Assembly (NCBI RefSeq): GCF_900890425.1
Contig: NZ_CAAHFG010000001.1
Location: 2,666,001 to 2,730,000 of the forward strand
Source of the DNA: Pontiella desulfatans
GTDB taxonomy: Bacteria; Verrucomicrobiota; Kiritimatiellia; Kiritimatiellales; Pontiellaceae
Length of the DNA stretch: 64,000 nt
Direction: 5' to 3'
Shown here piece after piece: positions 1-9,960 of this stretch. The stretch's first letter is position 1; each line of letters opens with the position of its first letter. Below the pieces are notes generated by a model, which had not been told where the DNA came from, searched no databases, and saw only the letters and a program-made list of their open reading frames with translations. The translations under genes and the position numbers were made by a program.

Positions 1-127
1 CGAAAGGGTTGCTGCCATGAAAATGTATAAGCCGGTTTTCACCGGGTGTCTGATTCCATCGCTGCTGCTCGCGAAGGCTGCGAAAGCAAACCCATCGCCC
101 GCCCCTGGGAAAACTAAGGCCTGCTCC

Positions 128-2896
128 CTATGGAGCCTCGCCAAGGGCCTGGCGCAAAAACCGGGCGGGTTCTGTGGTGTCAGCGGGAACGCGCAGGGTA
201 CGGGTGCCGTCGCCATGGTCGATATGGGTCGCGGCATCGACCGCGCCGGGCGTGCGGGAATCCCAGATGACAGCGGACGTCCCGCCCAGGAGATTCGTTC
301 GGGCTTCCACCTGATAGAAGATCGAGTTGCGCGAATCGCGGTAGCGGAATTCATAGTAGAGCGCGTTGCCGGATGTTCCAAGGGCTGGAAGCAGCCCGGC
401 CAGGCCGGTGTCCGGCGTTAAAGGATCCGTTCCCAGACTGAACTCGTGAATATTGGCGAGGCCGTCGCGGTCGGGATCGGCGGCATTCGCCATGGTTCCG
501 GCATCCTGGCCATGGCCGGAGCTGCCGAACCGGAAGTTGGTCAGATCGCCTTCACGCTCATTCGGATAGGTTCCTTCGGCCAGAGCGATATTCAGCAGTG
601 CGATCATCTCCGCTTTCACCGAACCAAACGCATTGGAGTCCGCCAGGTTGATGAACTCCTCCGGGTCGTTATCCAGATCGTAGAGTTCGGTCTGATGATT
701 ATCGTCGTTGTACCGAATCAGTTTAAAGCGCTCCATGCGCACCATGTTGTGCGCAACACTGCCATAGGTGGTATGCGTGGGAATATTCCAGGTGGAGCGC
801 GGATTTTCGAGCAGCGGGGTCAGGTCGTGACCGGTAATGCGGGCGTCCGGCAGCGGAAGGCCGGCCATGGCGGCGACCGTCGGATAAAGGTCGACCAGAT
901 TGACCGCGCGGAAGCAGCGAAGGCCGTGGCTCTGCGGATTGCGCGGATCCTTGATGAGCAACAACTGGTTTGCCGCATCGTCCCAGAGCGAAAATTTGCT
1001 CTGCTTTAGTTTTTCGCCCAGGTGATACCCATGATCGCTCCAGAGGATCACCATCGTGTTGTCCGCAAACGGACTGTTTTCAAGTCCGTCCAACAGGCGG
1101 CCGACAGCCCGGTCGGCCAGGGCACAACTGGCAAAGTAGTGTTGAAGCATGTCTTTCCAGATTGCGAGATCGCCATCCGCCCCCGCCAATGCAATGCCGT
1201 GATCGAGAATTTTCACAAACTCATCGGAACCATCCAGCCCACTCCAGTTGAGCCCCTGCCCCGGCAGGTCGTCGCCATCGGCGGCGAACTCGTTGTACAT
1301 TGCCCGGGTAACCGTCATTTCATTGGTCGGAAACAGATCGATCAGATCCTTTGTTGCATAATACGGCGTGTGCGGGCGAAAGATCCCGCAGGCGAGAAAA
1401 AAGGGTTGGTTGGTGGATACCAAGAAAACATCACTTCCGTTCACCATGGTTCCCTGTTCCATTACCCGAGCCATAAAATCGGCTTTGGCATAATCGTTCA
1501 GCTGGGAATATACCGCATCGCTTCCCCCCTCCTGGCCCCACTCAAAGCGACTGTCCGGAACAGCCCCGAAAAAGCTCGGCACTTTTGCGCCGGCTCCCCC
1601 GCCGACATTGCTCCACGTTGACCAGGAGCGCGGATAGTCCGAATCGGCCCGATCACTGCCGGAGTGAAAAATCTTGCCGGTCTCCGCCGTGTACCAGCCG
1701 TTGTTCTTCAACAGTTCCGGCAGGGTGATGGCATCGGCCATCGGCTGTTCGCCACCGTACGACCAATCGCGGAAATAGATGCCCCCTTCATTTCCGGCCA
1801 TGCCATGAACATGGGGCCGGATTCCGGTCATGAGCGAGGCGCGCGACGGGTTGCACGCCGGAACCGCACACTGGGAATTGAGAAAGGCAACCCCCTCGCC
1901 GGCCAGCCGATCCATATTCGGCGTCATGCGTGCAACCACCTTCGAGCGCAGCACGGGATCCGGATAGATCCGATGCAACAGATGCCCCGGCTGGCTCTCA
2001 TGATACGCGGTGATGGTCTTCATGTCGTCGATCGCAATAAACAGAACATTCATCGGCCGCTCGCCGACCACCACGCCCACCTGCCCCGTAACAGAACCTC
2101 CGCTATTCGTCGCGATGAGTTGATATTCTGTCGCCACCATCGGCATAACATTGGAACTTCCAGACCCTGGAACACGTCCAAGCTCTGGAAGTATCGAGAC
2201 CCAATCCGCATCGGACACCTCCCAGCTGATGGTGCTCGTTCCGCCGGTCGGAATATAAACCGGGGAAGCGGAAAAACTTCCAATGGTTGGAAGCGGATCG
2301 GAGGGTGTTCCGGATGTGACATCAAATGAAAGGGCGGCAAACTGGTACTTGCTGACGGTTCCACCGTTGAGCTGAATTCCCCCGGCCACATCCAGTGTCG
2401 ACGTTTCGAACGCTTCCCGCCCGGTTCCGGAAAACCGCACACCCACCGAACCGGTGCCGGAATCCGTGATGGAACCGTCGGCCGTATCGAGGTCGGGATC
2501 GAGCGCGACTTCCGTGACGCTCAGCGAGGAACCAGCCGGCGCGGGGTCGAGGTTGAATGAAAACTGCATGGTTTCGCCTGGGTCGATGTGGTTGTTGGCC
2601 ACGCCCATCAGGCCGATGCTGGTCTGGCGGCCATTGTTGTTGGCGATGAACAGGGTCACCGTATAGGGGATTGACGGTGCGGAGGAAACCGAGCCCGATA
2701 CGACTGCGGCCGCGTTGCTGATTCCAATGCTTGAAATCGAATTGAGCGATGCACTGCCGTCGGTGGCGATATCGATCCGCACCGTCGTGTCGCCCACGTT
2801 GACCGCCGGGCCGGTGGCGGCATCGAAATCCACGGTGACCGCCCCCTCCGCCAGGAGCGCGGCGGCAACCAGCAGCATTAAAAACAGTTTGGCCAT
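128..2896 (-). CDS. Secreted multidomain sulfatase (S1 family, iduronate-2-sulfatase-like)
   Basis: Predicted exported sulfatase that removes sulfate esters from a glycan, acting in the periplasm or at the cell surface. A signal peptide covers about residues 1-19. Residues 20-200 look like a beta-rich adhesion region and 200-278 like an Ig-like module. The catalytic alkaline-phosphatase-fold domain runs about 281-780. Metal ligands are D290 and D291 in FIAIDD, and the formylglycine cysteine is C348 in CNPSR. The tail from about residue 806 has a DPDRDG calcium-loop-like motif and a beta module ending ARFLRQ, probably for attachment or glycan binding. At 922 residues it is nearly twice the usual sulfatase length because of these additions. 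It is the second gene of a unit led by the FN3 protein, 68 bp downstream. AGAGGACGG precedes the ATG. Family is certain; substrate is not. Confidence 0.9.
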   Translation of the reverse strand: MAKLFLMLLVAAALLAEGAVTVDFDAATGPAVNVGDTTVRIDIATDGSASLNSISSIGISNAAAVVSGSVSSAPSIPYTVTLFIANNNGRQTSIGLMGVANNHIDPGETMQFSFNLDPAPAGSSLSVTEVALDPDLDTADGSITDSGTGSVGVRFSGTGREAFETSTLDVAGGIQLNGGTVSKYQFAALSFDVTSGTPSDPLPTIGSFSASPVYIPTGGTSTISWEVSDADWVSILPELGRVPGSGSSNVMPMVATEYQLIATNSGGSVTGQVGVVVGERPMNVLFIAIDDMKTITAYHESQPGHLLHRIYPDPVLRSKVVARMTPNMDRLAGEGVAFLNSQCAVPACNPSRASLMTGIRPHVHGMAGNEGGIYFRDWSYGGEQPMADAITLPELLKNNGWYTAETGKIFHSGSDRADSDYPRSWSTWSNVGGGAGAKVPSFFGAVPDSRFEWGQEGGSDAVYSQLNDYAKADFMARVMEQGTMVNGSDVFLVSTNQPFFLACGIFRPHTPYYATKDLIDLFPTNEMTVTRAMYNEFAADGDDLPGQGLNWSGLDGSDEFVKILDHGIALAGADGDLAIWKDMLQHYFASCALADRAVGRLLDGLENSPFADNTMVILWSDHGYHLGEKLKQSKFSLWDDAANQLLLIKDPRNPQSHGLRCFRAVNLVDLYPTVAAMAGLPLPDARITGHDLTPLLENPRSTWNIPTHTTYGSVAHNMVRMERFKLIRYNDDNHQTELYDLDNDPEEFINLADSNAFGSVKAEMIALLNIALAEGTYPNEREGDLTNFRFGSSGHGQDAGTMANAADPDRDGLANIHEFSLGTDPLTPDTGLAGLLPALGTSGNALYYEFRYRDSRNSIFYQVEARTNLLGGTSAVIWDSRTPGAVDAATHIDHGDGTRTLRVPADTTEPARFLRQALGEAP

Positions 2897-2921
2897 AACC
2901 GTCCTCTTATAAATGAAACCA

Positions 2922-2941
2922 CCCGCCCCCGAAAGGGCGGG
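2922..2941. other. Intercistronic GC hairpin
   Basis: CCCGCCC (2922-2928) and GGGCGGG (2935-2941) form a 7-bp stem with a 6-base loop between the FN3 protein gene and the downstream sulfatase. No clear T run follows on the minus strand, so it may attenuate transcription or protect mRNA rather than terminate fully. Confidence 0.4.
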
Positions 2942-2964
2942 CTTCGTACGGATGATGATTGAGT

Positions 2965-5202
2965 TTAGTTTTCGATCTTCACGCGGATGAATTTTTTCGC
3001 GTCCGTGGTCGGGACGGCGTTGGTGACATAGTCATAGACACCGCCGGTCACATTGGTTCCAACCGGTGTAGTGTATCCCAGATCTTCAAAGTCGCCAATA
3101 TTCAGCATATCCTTCGTGACAACCGTGTAGACCAGATCCGCATCATCGTTGCGCTGTGCGTGGATGTAAACCAACCCGCCATCCGAAACGAGCTCGGTCT
3201 CGGTGTCGTCGATTCCGTTGGTCGGGTTGCCGTTGAGCGCATATTCGGCCAGGTTGAGGACGCCATCGAGGTCATAGTCGGCGGTCTCGTCGCCAAGGGG
3301 AACATTCCAGCCATTCGCCCAGATTTCGAAACCGGGAAGCGGAGTGCCAACGGTCACGCGGAAGAAGGATTCTTCCAGACCGTTAAGCTTGTTCGTCTGT
3401 GTACCCACCCATTCGAAGACCGTGCCATCGGCCACCGTGTTGGTGAGGATGCCGGCACTGGACTCTACCCACGAAATGAGTTCGAGTGTCGCCAGGTCGA
3501 CCGGAACGGCATTCGAGGAAATGGCCTGATCGCCGGTATTGATACCACGATCGGCGAGTTCAGTTGTTCCTCGTTCGTAAACCCCCTGCAGCGTCATGGT
3601 TACCGTCTCGTTGGAAGTAATGTGATTATCGCCAACACCGAGATGCCCGCCCGTTTCACGGACATTGGAAAGTTGCAACGCCACATCGTAGAGCGTGTTG
3701 GAATCGGCCGAGTCCGCCATCTGGAAGACGAAGGTCTTGGCGCCGCCAATGCCGTTGGCGCCGTCATTGTTGAGATCGATGTAGCCCGCCGAAGGAAGGG
3801 AACCCCAAACGATGTCGCCGGTGCGCCAGTTCACCGGAACAACCGCGGAGGCCTCCGTGCCCTGGGCTCCTTCGTTGCCCACCAGGTCTGTGGCGGAAAC
3901 GGTATAGAAAAACTCGGCCGTTTCTGTCACATCCGTATCGAGATAGGTGCTCTCCATCACGTTGGATGCGAGGGCCGAAAACGGGCCTCCAAAAGTGACC
4001 GAGCGATATACCGTATAACTCGCCAGATCCGATTCCAGGTTGTCGTTCCAATCCAGGGTGATGGAATAGTGGTTGTTTGCAACGGCACTTAAACCGGCTG
4101 GTGCGGCGGGAGGGGTTGTGTCGCCGGAGGAGACCGGCGTTGCGGAGGCTTCGGGGCTGTAGACGGATTCCCCCCCGTTCACTGAAGTGATCACATAATA
4201 GTAGGTTGTGTTATTCGTTACCGTGCCATCCGTATACCCGTTGGTGGCGACCCCGGTTGCGATCGACGCATAGTTGGTTCCGGATTCCGTTGAGCGGTAA
4301 ACGGTGTAGGAAGCCGCGGACTGGGCCGGTGCCCAATCGAGTTCAACTTCGGCATCGCCACCGGTTGCATTGACCGTGAACGGGGGAAGCAAGGACGCAT
4401 CCATGGGTACAACGTCTGTATAGGTGGTGCCGATGCGGATTTCGTCGAACACGACATCCGTTCCGGGTACGGGGGATGTATTCGCTCCCGGGGCATGCAT
4501 TTGGAGGGAACTCAAGGTAGTCCCGAGTTCCGTCTCATGCGTTAAGCGCCAACTGGTTGGTTCCGCCGAGAGGCTCGGCGCCACCGTCATCTGGATGGTT
4601 TCGTTCGTTGCGGAATTAAACTGGATTTTAACAACCACGAAATGACCTTCCCCCGAAGCAAGATCCTCTGCGCTCGAAACGGTTTCAGCAGTGCGTGACC
4701 GCAATGACCACAACGCGTTGTCGGCCGTGCCATGATGAATCAAGGCATCCAGCTGCTGCCCGTCGAAGTCGAACCGAAGCTCATCGGCCTGCTTGTCTGC
4801 ATGCTTCATGACCATGAAGCTGGCATACATCACATCGCCGTCCCCAAAAACCAAAGGCGAAGGAATGGAAGCAACGATGTCCTTTTGGTTTCCGTTCATA
4901 TAGGCGGAAAGCAGACCACTGCCGACCGCCAGCTGGTTGGTACCATCGTTGTACGGGGCCACAAAGTTGAATGCATTGCCATAGGCCTCGAATCGCTTAT
5001 CCGCATCCAGGCCGGCTGATCCAGCGCTCCATGGGCCCAGGTTGATGGTTCCGGTGGTGTTGCCGACGAACGTGCTGCCATCTCCACCGGTTAGCGCCTC
5101 GAACGGTTCATACACGAGAGGTGCTGCGTGGGCTCCAAGTGCCAAGGCAACTAAACCTGCTGAAATGGCAATGGTGATTCTTTTTTTTAATCCTGCCTTC
5201 AT
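2965..5202 (-). CDS. Secreted fibronectin type III surface protein
   Basis: Exported 745-residue protein with no enzyme motif I recognise. Residues 1-26 form a signal peptide (charged MKAGLKKR, hydrophobic core, AHA-A cleavage). About 27-275 resembles a concanavalin-type lectin jelly roll. About 278-365 and 370-465 are two fibronectin type III repeats (paired YTVYRS strands). The C-terminal third holds a calcium-loop-like DYDLDG and ends in a beta module with FIRVKIE. It may bind glycan or act as a scaffold. The start at 5202 was chosen over an in-frame upstream ATG at 5271 because AGGAGGAGATC lies just before it and the signal peptide begins there. It leads a two-gene unit with the following sulfatase and has two candidate AraC-type operators upstream. 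Confidence 0.8.
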   Translation of the reverse strand: MKAGLKKRITIAISAGLVALALGAHAAPLVYEPFEALTGGDGSTFVGNTTGTINLGPWSAGSAGLDADKRFEAYGNAFNFVAPYNDGTNQLAVGSGLLSAYMNGNQKDIVASIPSPLVFGDGDVMYASFMVMKHADKQADELRFDFDGQQLDALIHHGTADNALWSLRSRTAETVSSAEDLASGEGHFVVVKIQFNSATNETIQMTVAPSLSAEPTSWRLTHETELGTTLSSLQMHAPGANTSPVPGTDVVFDEIRIGTTYTDVVPMDASLLPPFTVNATGGDAEVELDWAPAQSAASYTVYRSTESGTNYASIATGVATNGYTDGTVTNNTTYYYVITSVNGGESVYSPEASATPVSSGDTTPPAAPAGLSAVANNHYSITLDWNDNLESDLASYTVYRSVTFGGPFSALASNVMESTYLDTDVTETAEFFYTVSATDLVGNEGAQGTEASAVVPVNWRTGDIVWGSLPSAGYIDLNNDGANGIGGAKTFVFQMADSADSNTLYDVALQLSNVRETGGHLGVGDNHITSNETVTMTLQGVYERGTTELADRGINTGDQAISSNAVPVDLATLELISWVESSAGILTNTVADGTVFEWVGTQTNKLNGLEESFFRVTVGTPLPGFEIWANGWNVPLGDETADYDLDGVLNLAEYALNGNPTNGIDDTETELVSDGGLVYIHAQRNDDADLVYTVVTKDMLNIGDFEDLGYTTPVGTNVTGGVYDYVTNAVPTTDAKKFIRVKIEN

Positions 5203-5309
5203 ATGATCTCCTCCTGAGATTAGGGGTGAATGGTTTCTCTTCCAGCCGAAGCCTTCTTCGACTGTCCGCACACTACAAGCGCCCCCCTGCCCCTGTCATT
5301 GCAACATCA

Positions 5310-5335
5310 CGCAAATGTTTCCAGATATTACGCAA
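5310..5335 (-). promoter_or_regulatory. Candidate AraC/XylR-type operator A
   Basis: On the minus strand two TTGCG half-sites begin exactly 21 bp apart, with TAATATCTGG after the first. It sits 108 bp upstream of the FN3 protein start. The same pattern occurs upstream of every other minus-strand unit of the locus. Confidence 0.65.
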
Positions 5336-5516
5336 CCGACAATAACACTGCATTCCATTGACCCACGAATTCGAAAGGCGTTAACCCTGAAGACAGGAAG
5401 CACCACAACGCATCGGCTCGAACTTGGCGGACTTCGTGTCGCGTGGTTGATATCCTTGAGCGGATGATGCGAGCTGCCATGTGAAAGCAACAGGATATCC
5501 CAACCAGCTGAATTCA

Positions 5517-5542
5517 CGCATTTATTTACAGATATTGCGCAT
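5517..5542 (-). promoter_or_regulatory. Candidate AraC/XylR-type operator B
   Basis: On the minus strand two ATGCG half-sites start 21 bp apart, the first continuing as CAATATCTG as in operator A. It is 315 bp upstream of the FN3 protein start and 207 bp from operator A. It could be an auxiliary site. Confidence 0.5.
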
Positions 5543-5584
5543 CCTCACGGCATGAAACTTCAAAGGAAGAAACCTGAAAGGGCT

Positions 5585-7225
5585 TTACTGACCCGGAACC
5601 ACAACCTCGTCCCACCACCGATCCCATGCGGCGGACAACTGCCCGACGCGTTCCGGATGCTGACCGGCAACATCGGTGGTCTCCGTCCGATCCCGGGAAA
5701 AATCATATAGCGCCCATGGCTTGTTTTTTTGGCGCACCAGCTTCCAGTCCCCCTGTCGAACCGCGGCGCCGCCCTCGTGCTCAAAAAAGATTTGCCGGTA
5801 TCCCTCGCGCTCCACTCCCTGGAAAACCGGCAGCAGGCTTTTTCCGCGCGCCGGCGAGAGCTTTTTGCCGTTGAAGGTTTTTGGATATTCGATTCCTGCG
5901 GCATCCAGCACCGTGGCCTGCACATCCATCACGTGGCAGAACTGGTCAGTGATGGTTCCGGGCTTTGTTTTCAATCCCTTCGGCCAATGGACGATGAAGG
6001 GGGTCTGGCTTCCTCCGTTATAGGATTCCTTTTTCCAGAAGCGCAGCGGCGTGTTGGCGGCATTCGCCCACTCTGCGCCCATACCCGTCCAGGTATCGTC
6101 GTTGCCCATCTCCTTTGGCGGAATTTTTCCGGTATAGCGGATGGTGCGCCCATCGGGCGTTTCTCCGGGACGGTCATAACCCGCATTGGTCGGTGTTTCC
6201 GGCGACGCCCCGTTGTCGGACAGGAAAACAATGATCGTATTCTCCATTTTACCGGTTTTTTCCAACGCCTTGACCACAGCGCCGAGCCCCTGATCGATGC
6301 GGTCGACCATCGCCGCATGCGTCTCGAATTTGGCGGCCAGCAGTTTTTTCTTTTCCGCCGTAAGTCCGTCCCATCCCGACTTGTTGCGCATATCCAGCGG
6401 CGGCAACGGATTGATGGCGGGATCGAACAGCTTCATCTTCACCTGCCGTTCATAGCGCGTCTGGCGCAGCGCTTCGTAGCCGTCATCATACATGCCCGCA
6501 TATTTCGCGCGGTCTTCCTGCCGCGCGTGCAGCGGCCAGTGCGGCGCGGGATGCGCCAGATAGATGAAGAACGGCGCATCGCCCTTCGAAAACTCCTCGA
6601 TGTATTCCACCGTCTTCTGGTTGAGCGCATCGGTGATGTAATAATCGTCCGGCAGATCGTAGACCGGCTTGAAGCCATCCACCAAAGCGAAGGGGTGGAA
6701 AAAGTTTACGATGCCCCAGATGACGCCATAGTGCTTCTCAAAACCGCGCGCAGCCGGGTAGGTTTCCTTGTCGCCGAACCATTCGACACGCGTCTGGTTG
6801 TTGAGCACCTTGATATGCTCCGGATTATTGAAACCTTTTCCATCCAGCACCGAAGCCTGCGTGAGGTGCCACTTGCCCGCCATCGCCGTCCGGTAGCCGT
6901 TGGCCTTTAAAATTTCGGCCATGGTCGGAACCTCTTTCGAAAGGGAGCGTCCGTTTTTAACCAGGCCGACTTCGTGTGGATATTTGCCCGTCAACAATGA
7001 TGCACGAGTCGGGCAGCAGCGCGACGCGTTGTAGGCCTGACTGAAGCGCAGTCCGTTGGCCGCAAGTGCATCGAGGTTTGGCGTCTGGATCTCGCCGCCG
7101 TAACACCCCAGATCCGAATACCCCAGATCATCCGCCATAATCACCAACACATTCGGCCGGCTGTCAGCACTGGCCAAACTCGCAACAAACATCGCTGCAC
7201 CAATCACAAGCAATCTGTTCTTCAT
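5585..7225 (-). CDS. Secreted arylsulfatase (S1 family)
   Basis: Exported sulfatase of 546 residues, a normal length. Signal peptide about 1-20 ends ASA-DSRPN. The N-terminal metal site is D32-D33 in MADDLGY. The formylglycine motif is C71 in CCPTR, so the second of two adjacent cysteines is the modified one. A later FLSDNG motif supplies further metal ligands. The arylsulfatase A-like layout, with GGSQTPFIVHWP before the C-terminal subdomain, is complete. It is the last gene of a six-gene unit (13300 to 5585) and its ATG overlaps the stop of the preceding sulfatase as TAATG, implying translational coupling. The neighbouring sulfatase (7225-8865) is a clear paralogue with the same CCPTR motif. 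Substrate unknown; sulfated glycan inferred from context. Confidence 0.93.
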   Translation of the reverse strand: MKNRLLVIGAAMFVASLASADSRPNVLVIMADDLGYSDLGCYGGEIQTPNLDALAANGLRFSQAYNASRCCPTRASLLTGKYPHEVGLVKNGRSLSKEVPTMAEILKANGYRTAMAGKWHLTQASVLDGKGFNNPEHIKVLNNQTRVEWFGDKETYPAARGFEKHYGVIWGIVNFFHPFALVDGFKPVYDLPDDYYITDALNQKTVEYIEEFSKGDAPFFIYLAHPAPHWPLHARQEDRAKYAGMYDDGYEALRQTRYERQVKMKLFDPAINPLPPLDMRNKSGWDGLTAEKKKLLAAKFETHAAMVDRIDQGLGAVVKALEKTGKMENTIIVFLSDNGASPETPTNAGYDRPGETPDGRTIRYTGKIPPKEMGNDDTWTGMGAEWANAANTPLRFWKKESYNGGSQTPFIVHWPKGLKTKPGTITDQFCHVMDVQATVLDAAGIEYPKTFNGKKLSPARGKSLLPVFQGVEREGYRQIFFEHEGGAAVRQGDWKLVRQKNKPWALYDFSRDRTETTDVAGQHPERVGQLSAAWDRWWDEVVVPGQ

Positions 7226-8865
7226 TAATGCTTCTCTTCTTTCGTCGGTTTCGGCTTACCTGCCGGGCGGGGATAGACGTTGGCCTCATCCGCCCACGTT
7301 TTCCAAGCCTTGGACATGCGTTCCACGCGCTCCGGATAGTTCTTCGCCAAATCGTTCAGCTCCGTCCGGTCTTCCGCCAGGTTATAAAGCTCCCACTTCT
7401 TCAGGTTGGCTCCATTGTGCTCCGCCACCTTGGTGCCGACCAGCTTCCAGTCGCCCTCCATAACGAAGGCATTGCCGATGTGTTCCGAAAAAATCGGTTC
7501 CGCGCGTTCCAATGGCAGGAAGTCAAAAGCCGGGCTGAATGAGATTCCGCCGAGCGGCTTGATTTGGTTGCCGTTAAACGCCTTCGGATATTCCGCACCG
7601 GCCATTTCCAGGAGCGTTGGCATAACATCGATAATGTGCGCAGGTGAATCATACCAATCGGCTTGCGGCGTGATGCGCTTTGGCCAGCTCAGCAGAAACG
7701 GCGTCGCCGCCCCGCCCTCGTGCGTGAAGGTTTTATATTTCCGGAACGGGGTATTGATGGCATTTGCCCAGGCCTCGCCGATGCTGTTGGCCGTGGACTG
7801 GTTGCGCTTTTCGGGAGGATCGATTGCGCCGCGTCCGAGCATGCCGCCCTCGTGGCATCCGCCGTTGTCGGACAGGAACATAATCATGGTATTTTCCAGC
7901 TGACCGGATTTTTCCAGGGATTGGATAAGCTTGCCGATATTCTGATCCACCCGATCAATCATCGCGGCATAGACCGCCATGCGCAGATCCATTTCCTTCT
8001 GTTTGGTTGGGTCGAGTGAATCCCAGGCGGGAATGCTTTCATCCGACGGAGAGAGTTTCCAGTCTTTGGAAATCAGCCCCAGCGCCAGCTGTTTGGCATA
8101 GCGTTGTTCGCGGAGTTTTTCCCAGCCGATCATATAGTTGCCGCGATATTTTTCGACCTCCTCCTCGTGCGCCTGCACGGGCCAGTGCGGCGCGGTGTAG
8201 GCGAGGTAGAGAAAGAACGGGCGTCCCGCTCCCGCCTGCTCTTCCTGGATGAAACGAATCGCATGGTCGGTGAAGGCATCGGTGGTGTAGTAGGGCCGAT
8301 CGGTCGTGCTCTTCAACTCCGGATCCGGTTCGTTCATGAAGGTGATGCCGCGCTCGCCCTGCGGATGGAAAAAGCGGGTCGCCCCCGAGATGCAGCCATA
8401 ATATTTTTCGAAGCCGCGCTGCAGGGGCCAGCGCTCAGGCTCGTTATAACCCAGATGCCACTTACCGGTCATGAGCGTGGCATAGCCTGCGGGCTTCAGT
8501 GCCTCGGCAATGGTTACACATTCGCGGTTCAGATAGCCCCGATAGCCCGGGGAATCTTCGCCATAATCCTGATTGTGCTGGTTCGGCGAATTGGTCATGC
8601 GGCCGATGCCGGTTGCGGCGGCGGGAAGCCCGGTCATCAATGTGGCACGCGTCGGGCAGCAGCGGGAGTTGTTATAGAACCGAGAAAATTTCACGCCGTT
8701 TTTCGCCAGCGCATCGATGTTCGGCGTATCGATCTCGCCGCCATAGCAGCCGATGTCCGAAAAACCCATGTCGTCGACCATGATTAAAACGATGTTCGGC
8801 CGTTGTTCAGCACATGCAAAGGCCGCGATGAGTCCACCGCATAAAATAGCGTTCAATCGCTTCAT
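7225..8865 (-). CDS. Secreted arylsulfatase (S1 family), paralogue of next gene
   Basis: Exported 546-residue sulfatase. Signal peptide about 1-19 (MKRLNAILCGG...ACA-EQRPN). Metal-binding D31-D32 in MVDDMGF and formylglycine C70 in CCPTR; FLSDNGG later contributes metal ligands. The start at 8865 was preferred to an upstream in-frame ATG at 8904 because GGAGGGGAA precedes it and the signal peptide begins there. Its first codon overlaps the stop of the upstream GH43 gene (ATGA), and its stop overlaps the next sulfatase start (TAATG). The sulfatase pair probably arose by tandem duplication and may act on differently placed sulfates. Confidence 0.93.
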   Translation of the reverse strand: MKRLNAILCGGLIAAFACAEQRPNIVLIMVDDMGFSDIGCYGGEIDTPNIDALAKNGVKFSRFYNNSRCCPTRATLMTGLPAAATGIGRMTNSPNQHNQDYGEDSPGYRGYLNRECVTIAEALKPAGYATLMTGKWHLGYNEPERWPLQRGFEKYYGCISGATRFFHPQGERGITFMNEPDPELKSTTDRPYYTTDAFTDHAIRFIQEEQAGAGRPFFLYLAYTAPHWPVQAHEEEVEKYRGNYMIGWEKLREQRYAKQLALGLISKDWKLSPSDESIPAWDSLDPTKQKEMDLRMAVYAAMIDRVDQNIGKLIQSLEKSGQLENTMIMFLSDNGGCHEGGMLGRGAIDPPEKRNQSTANSIGEAWANAINTPFRKYKTFTHEGGAATPFLLSWPKRITPQADWYDSPAHIIDVMPTLLEMAGAEYPKAFNGNQIKPLGGISFSPAFDFLPLERAEPIFSEHIGNAFVMEGDWKLVGTKVAEHNGANLKKWELYNLAEDRTELNDLAKNYPERVERMSKAWKTWADEANVYPRPAGKPKPTKEEKH

Positions 8866-9941
8866 TTCCCCTCCGGCCTCCACCACCTGGCCTTGCCCTT
8901 CCAAGCTGCGGGCGGGCCTGTTTTTGAAAGTTCCTCAACCACCCGTTGGTCGTCTTCCGAAGGTTGGAATCGCGGATCTTTGGAGCGGATGATCAAATCG
9001 TCTTCCGTCTCCTCAATTTCGACCGGCACCAGCCAGAGGCTCCAGTTCTGCATGCCCTCGGTGAAGAATTCGTGGTCGAAGGCGGTGCTCCACCAGCGGC
9101 CTTCATGATCCTGGAACAGGTTGCCATGCCCCGCATTCTTCAGCGCCATGCGGCGCTTGCCATAGGGGCCGTAGAGATTTTTGGAAACCGTATAGTAGAG
9201 ATCGTACGTATCGGTTGGTTCATAGCCGTAGCGGCCGGAAGCGATATGCAGATATTTATCGCCGATCTTCAGCATCAGGATTCCCTCGTATCCGAGCGGG
9301 TGGTTCCCCTTGTGCTTCAGCTTGGTCTTTTCCTCGGCCAGCCCGCTCATGTCCGGTTTCATCTTTGCAATGAAGTCCGCCTGGTAGCAGTAGTAGACCT
9401 CGCCGTTTTCTTCGTAAAGATGCGAATCAATGTTGTGCGGCCCATCCATCAGCGGCAACGCATCATAGGGCCCCTCGATCCTGCCCGTCGTACTTTTGAG
9501 GAGCGAGTGTCCGCCTGTATTTGCGCTGAGCGGAACCCACCACGTTCCGTTCATGCAATGGATCTCCGGTGCCCAGATGGTGCGCTCACGCATCGGCCCC
9601 GTGCGCTTCAGCGGAACGTCAAAAAACCAATCGTCTTTTCCGTCGCGCTCCAGCTCCCAGACAAAGCCCAGGTCTTTCCACTCTGCGAGATCCCTGCTCT
9701 TCCAGATTTTTATCCCGGCGGTTTCGCCCCACGAGGTTCCGGCGGTGGTGCCCGTCATGTAGAAGAAACCGTCCGGCCCCTTCAGCACAAACGGATCGCG
9801 CACCTTTTCGTTCAACGCCTGGAATGCTTCGTTGTGCGCCTTGACCTTTTCCAGCTTTTGTTCCGAGGTCAGCACGCCTGCATCAGCCATATGGAAGCCA
9901 CAAAAGAGCGCACAAACCGCAAAGATTGAAATCCTGTTCAT
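8862..9941 (-). CDS. Secreted GH43-family glycosidase
   Basis: Five-bladed beta-propeller glycosidase of the GH43 group (alpha-L-arabinofuranosidase or beta-xylosidase activities), 359 residues, exported. Signal peptide about 1-21. The catalytic triad expected for the family is visible: general base D49 in RDPFV, pKa modulator D172 in IDSHL, and acid E219 in LGYEG. Start 9941 begins the signal peptide; the long upstream in-frame extension to 10151 lacks sense as a secreted protein and overlaps the previous gene. Its stop overlaps the next sulfatase start (ATGA). Three GH43-like genes in a row plus araBDA elsewhere in the locus favour an arabinose-releasing role, but the exact linkage is not readable. 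Confidence 0.85.
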   Translation of the reverse strand: MNRISIFAVCALFCGFHMADAGVLTSEQKLEKVKAHNEAFQALNEKVRDPFVLKGPDGFFYMTGTTAGTSWGETAGIKIWKSRDLAEWKDLGFVWELERDGKDDWFFDVPLKRTGPMRERTIWAPEIHCMNGTWWVPLSANTGGHSLLKSTTGRIEGPYDALPLMDGPHNIDSHLYEENGEVYYCYQADFIAKMKPDMSGLAEEKTKLKHKGNHPLGYEGILMLKIGDKYLHIASGRYGYEPTDTYDLYYTVSKNLYGPYGKRRMALKNAGHGNLFQDHEGRWWSTAFDHEFFTEGMQNWSLWLVPVEIEETEDDLIIRSKDPRFQPSEDDQRVVEELSKTGPPAAWKGKARWWRPEGK

Positions 9942-9960
9942 ACCGGTATCCCGCCAAAGC

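Larger units (their letters stand above)
5203..5584. other. Intergenic promoter region with two operator-like repeats
   Basis: This 382-bp gap lies between the sulfatase ending at 5585 and the FN3 protein starting at 5202, both on the minus strand. It holds two 26-bp direct-repeat operators (5310-5335 and 5517-5542) and the ribosome-binding site at 5206-5215. I see no gene in it. Confidence 0.6.

Noticed and set aside
17-421. Plus-strand open frame beginning with a signal-like MKMYKPVFTG stretch
   Set aside because: It overlaps about 290 bp of the antisense end of a well-supported sulfatase, has no homology I recognise, and its later sequence is a reverse-frame shadow of that gene.
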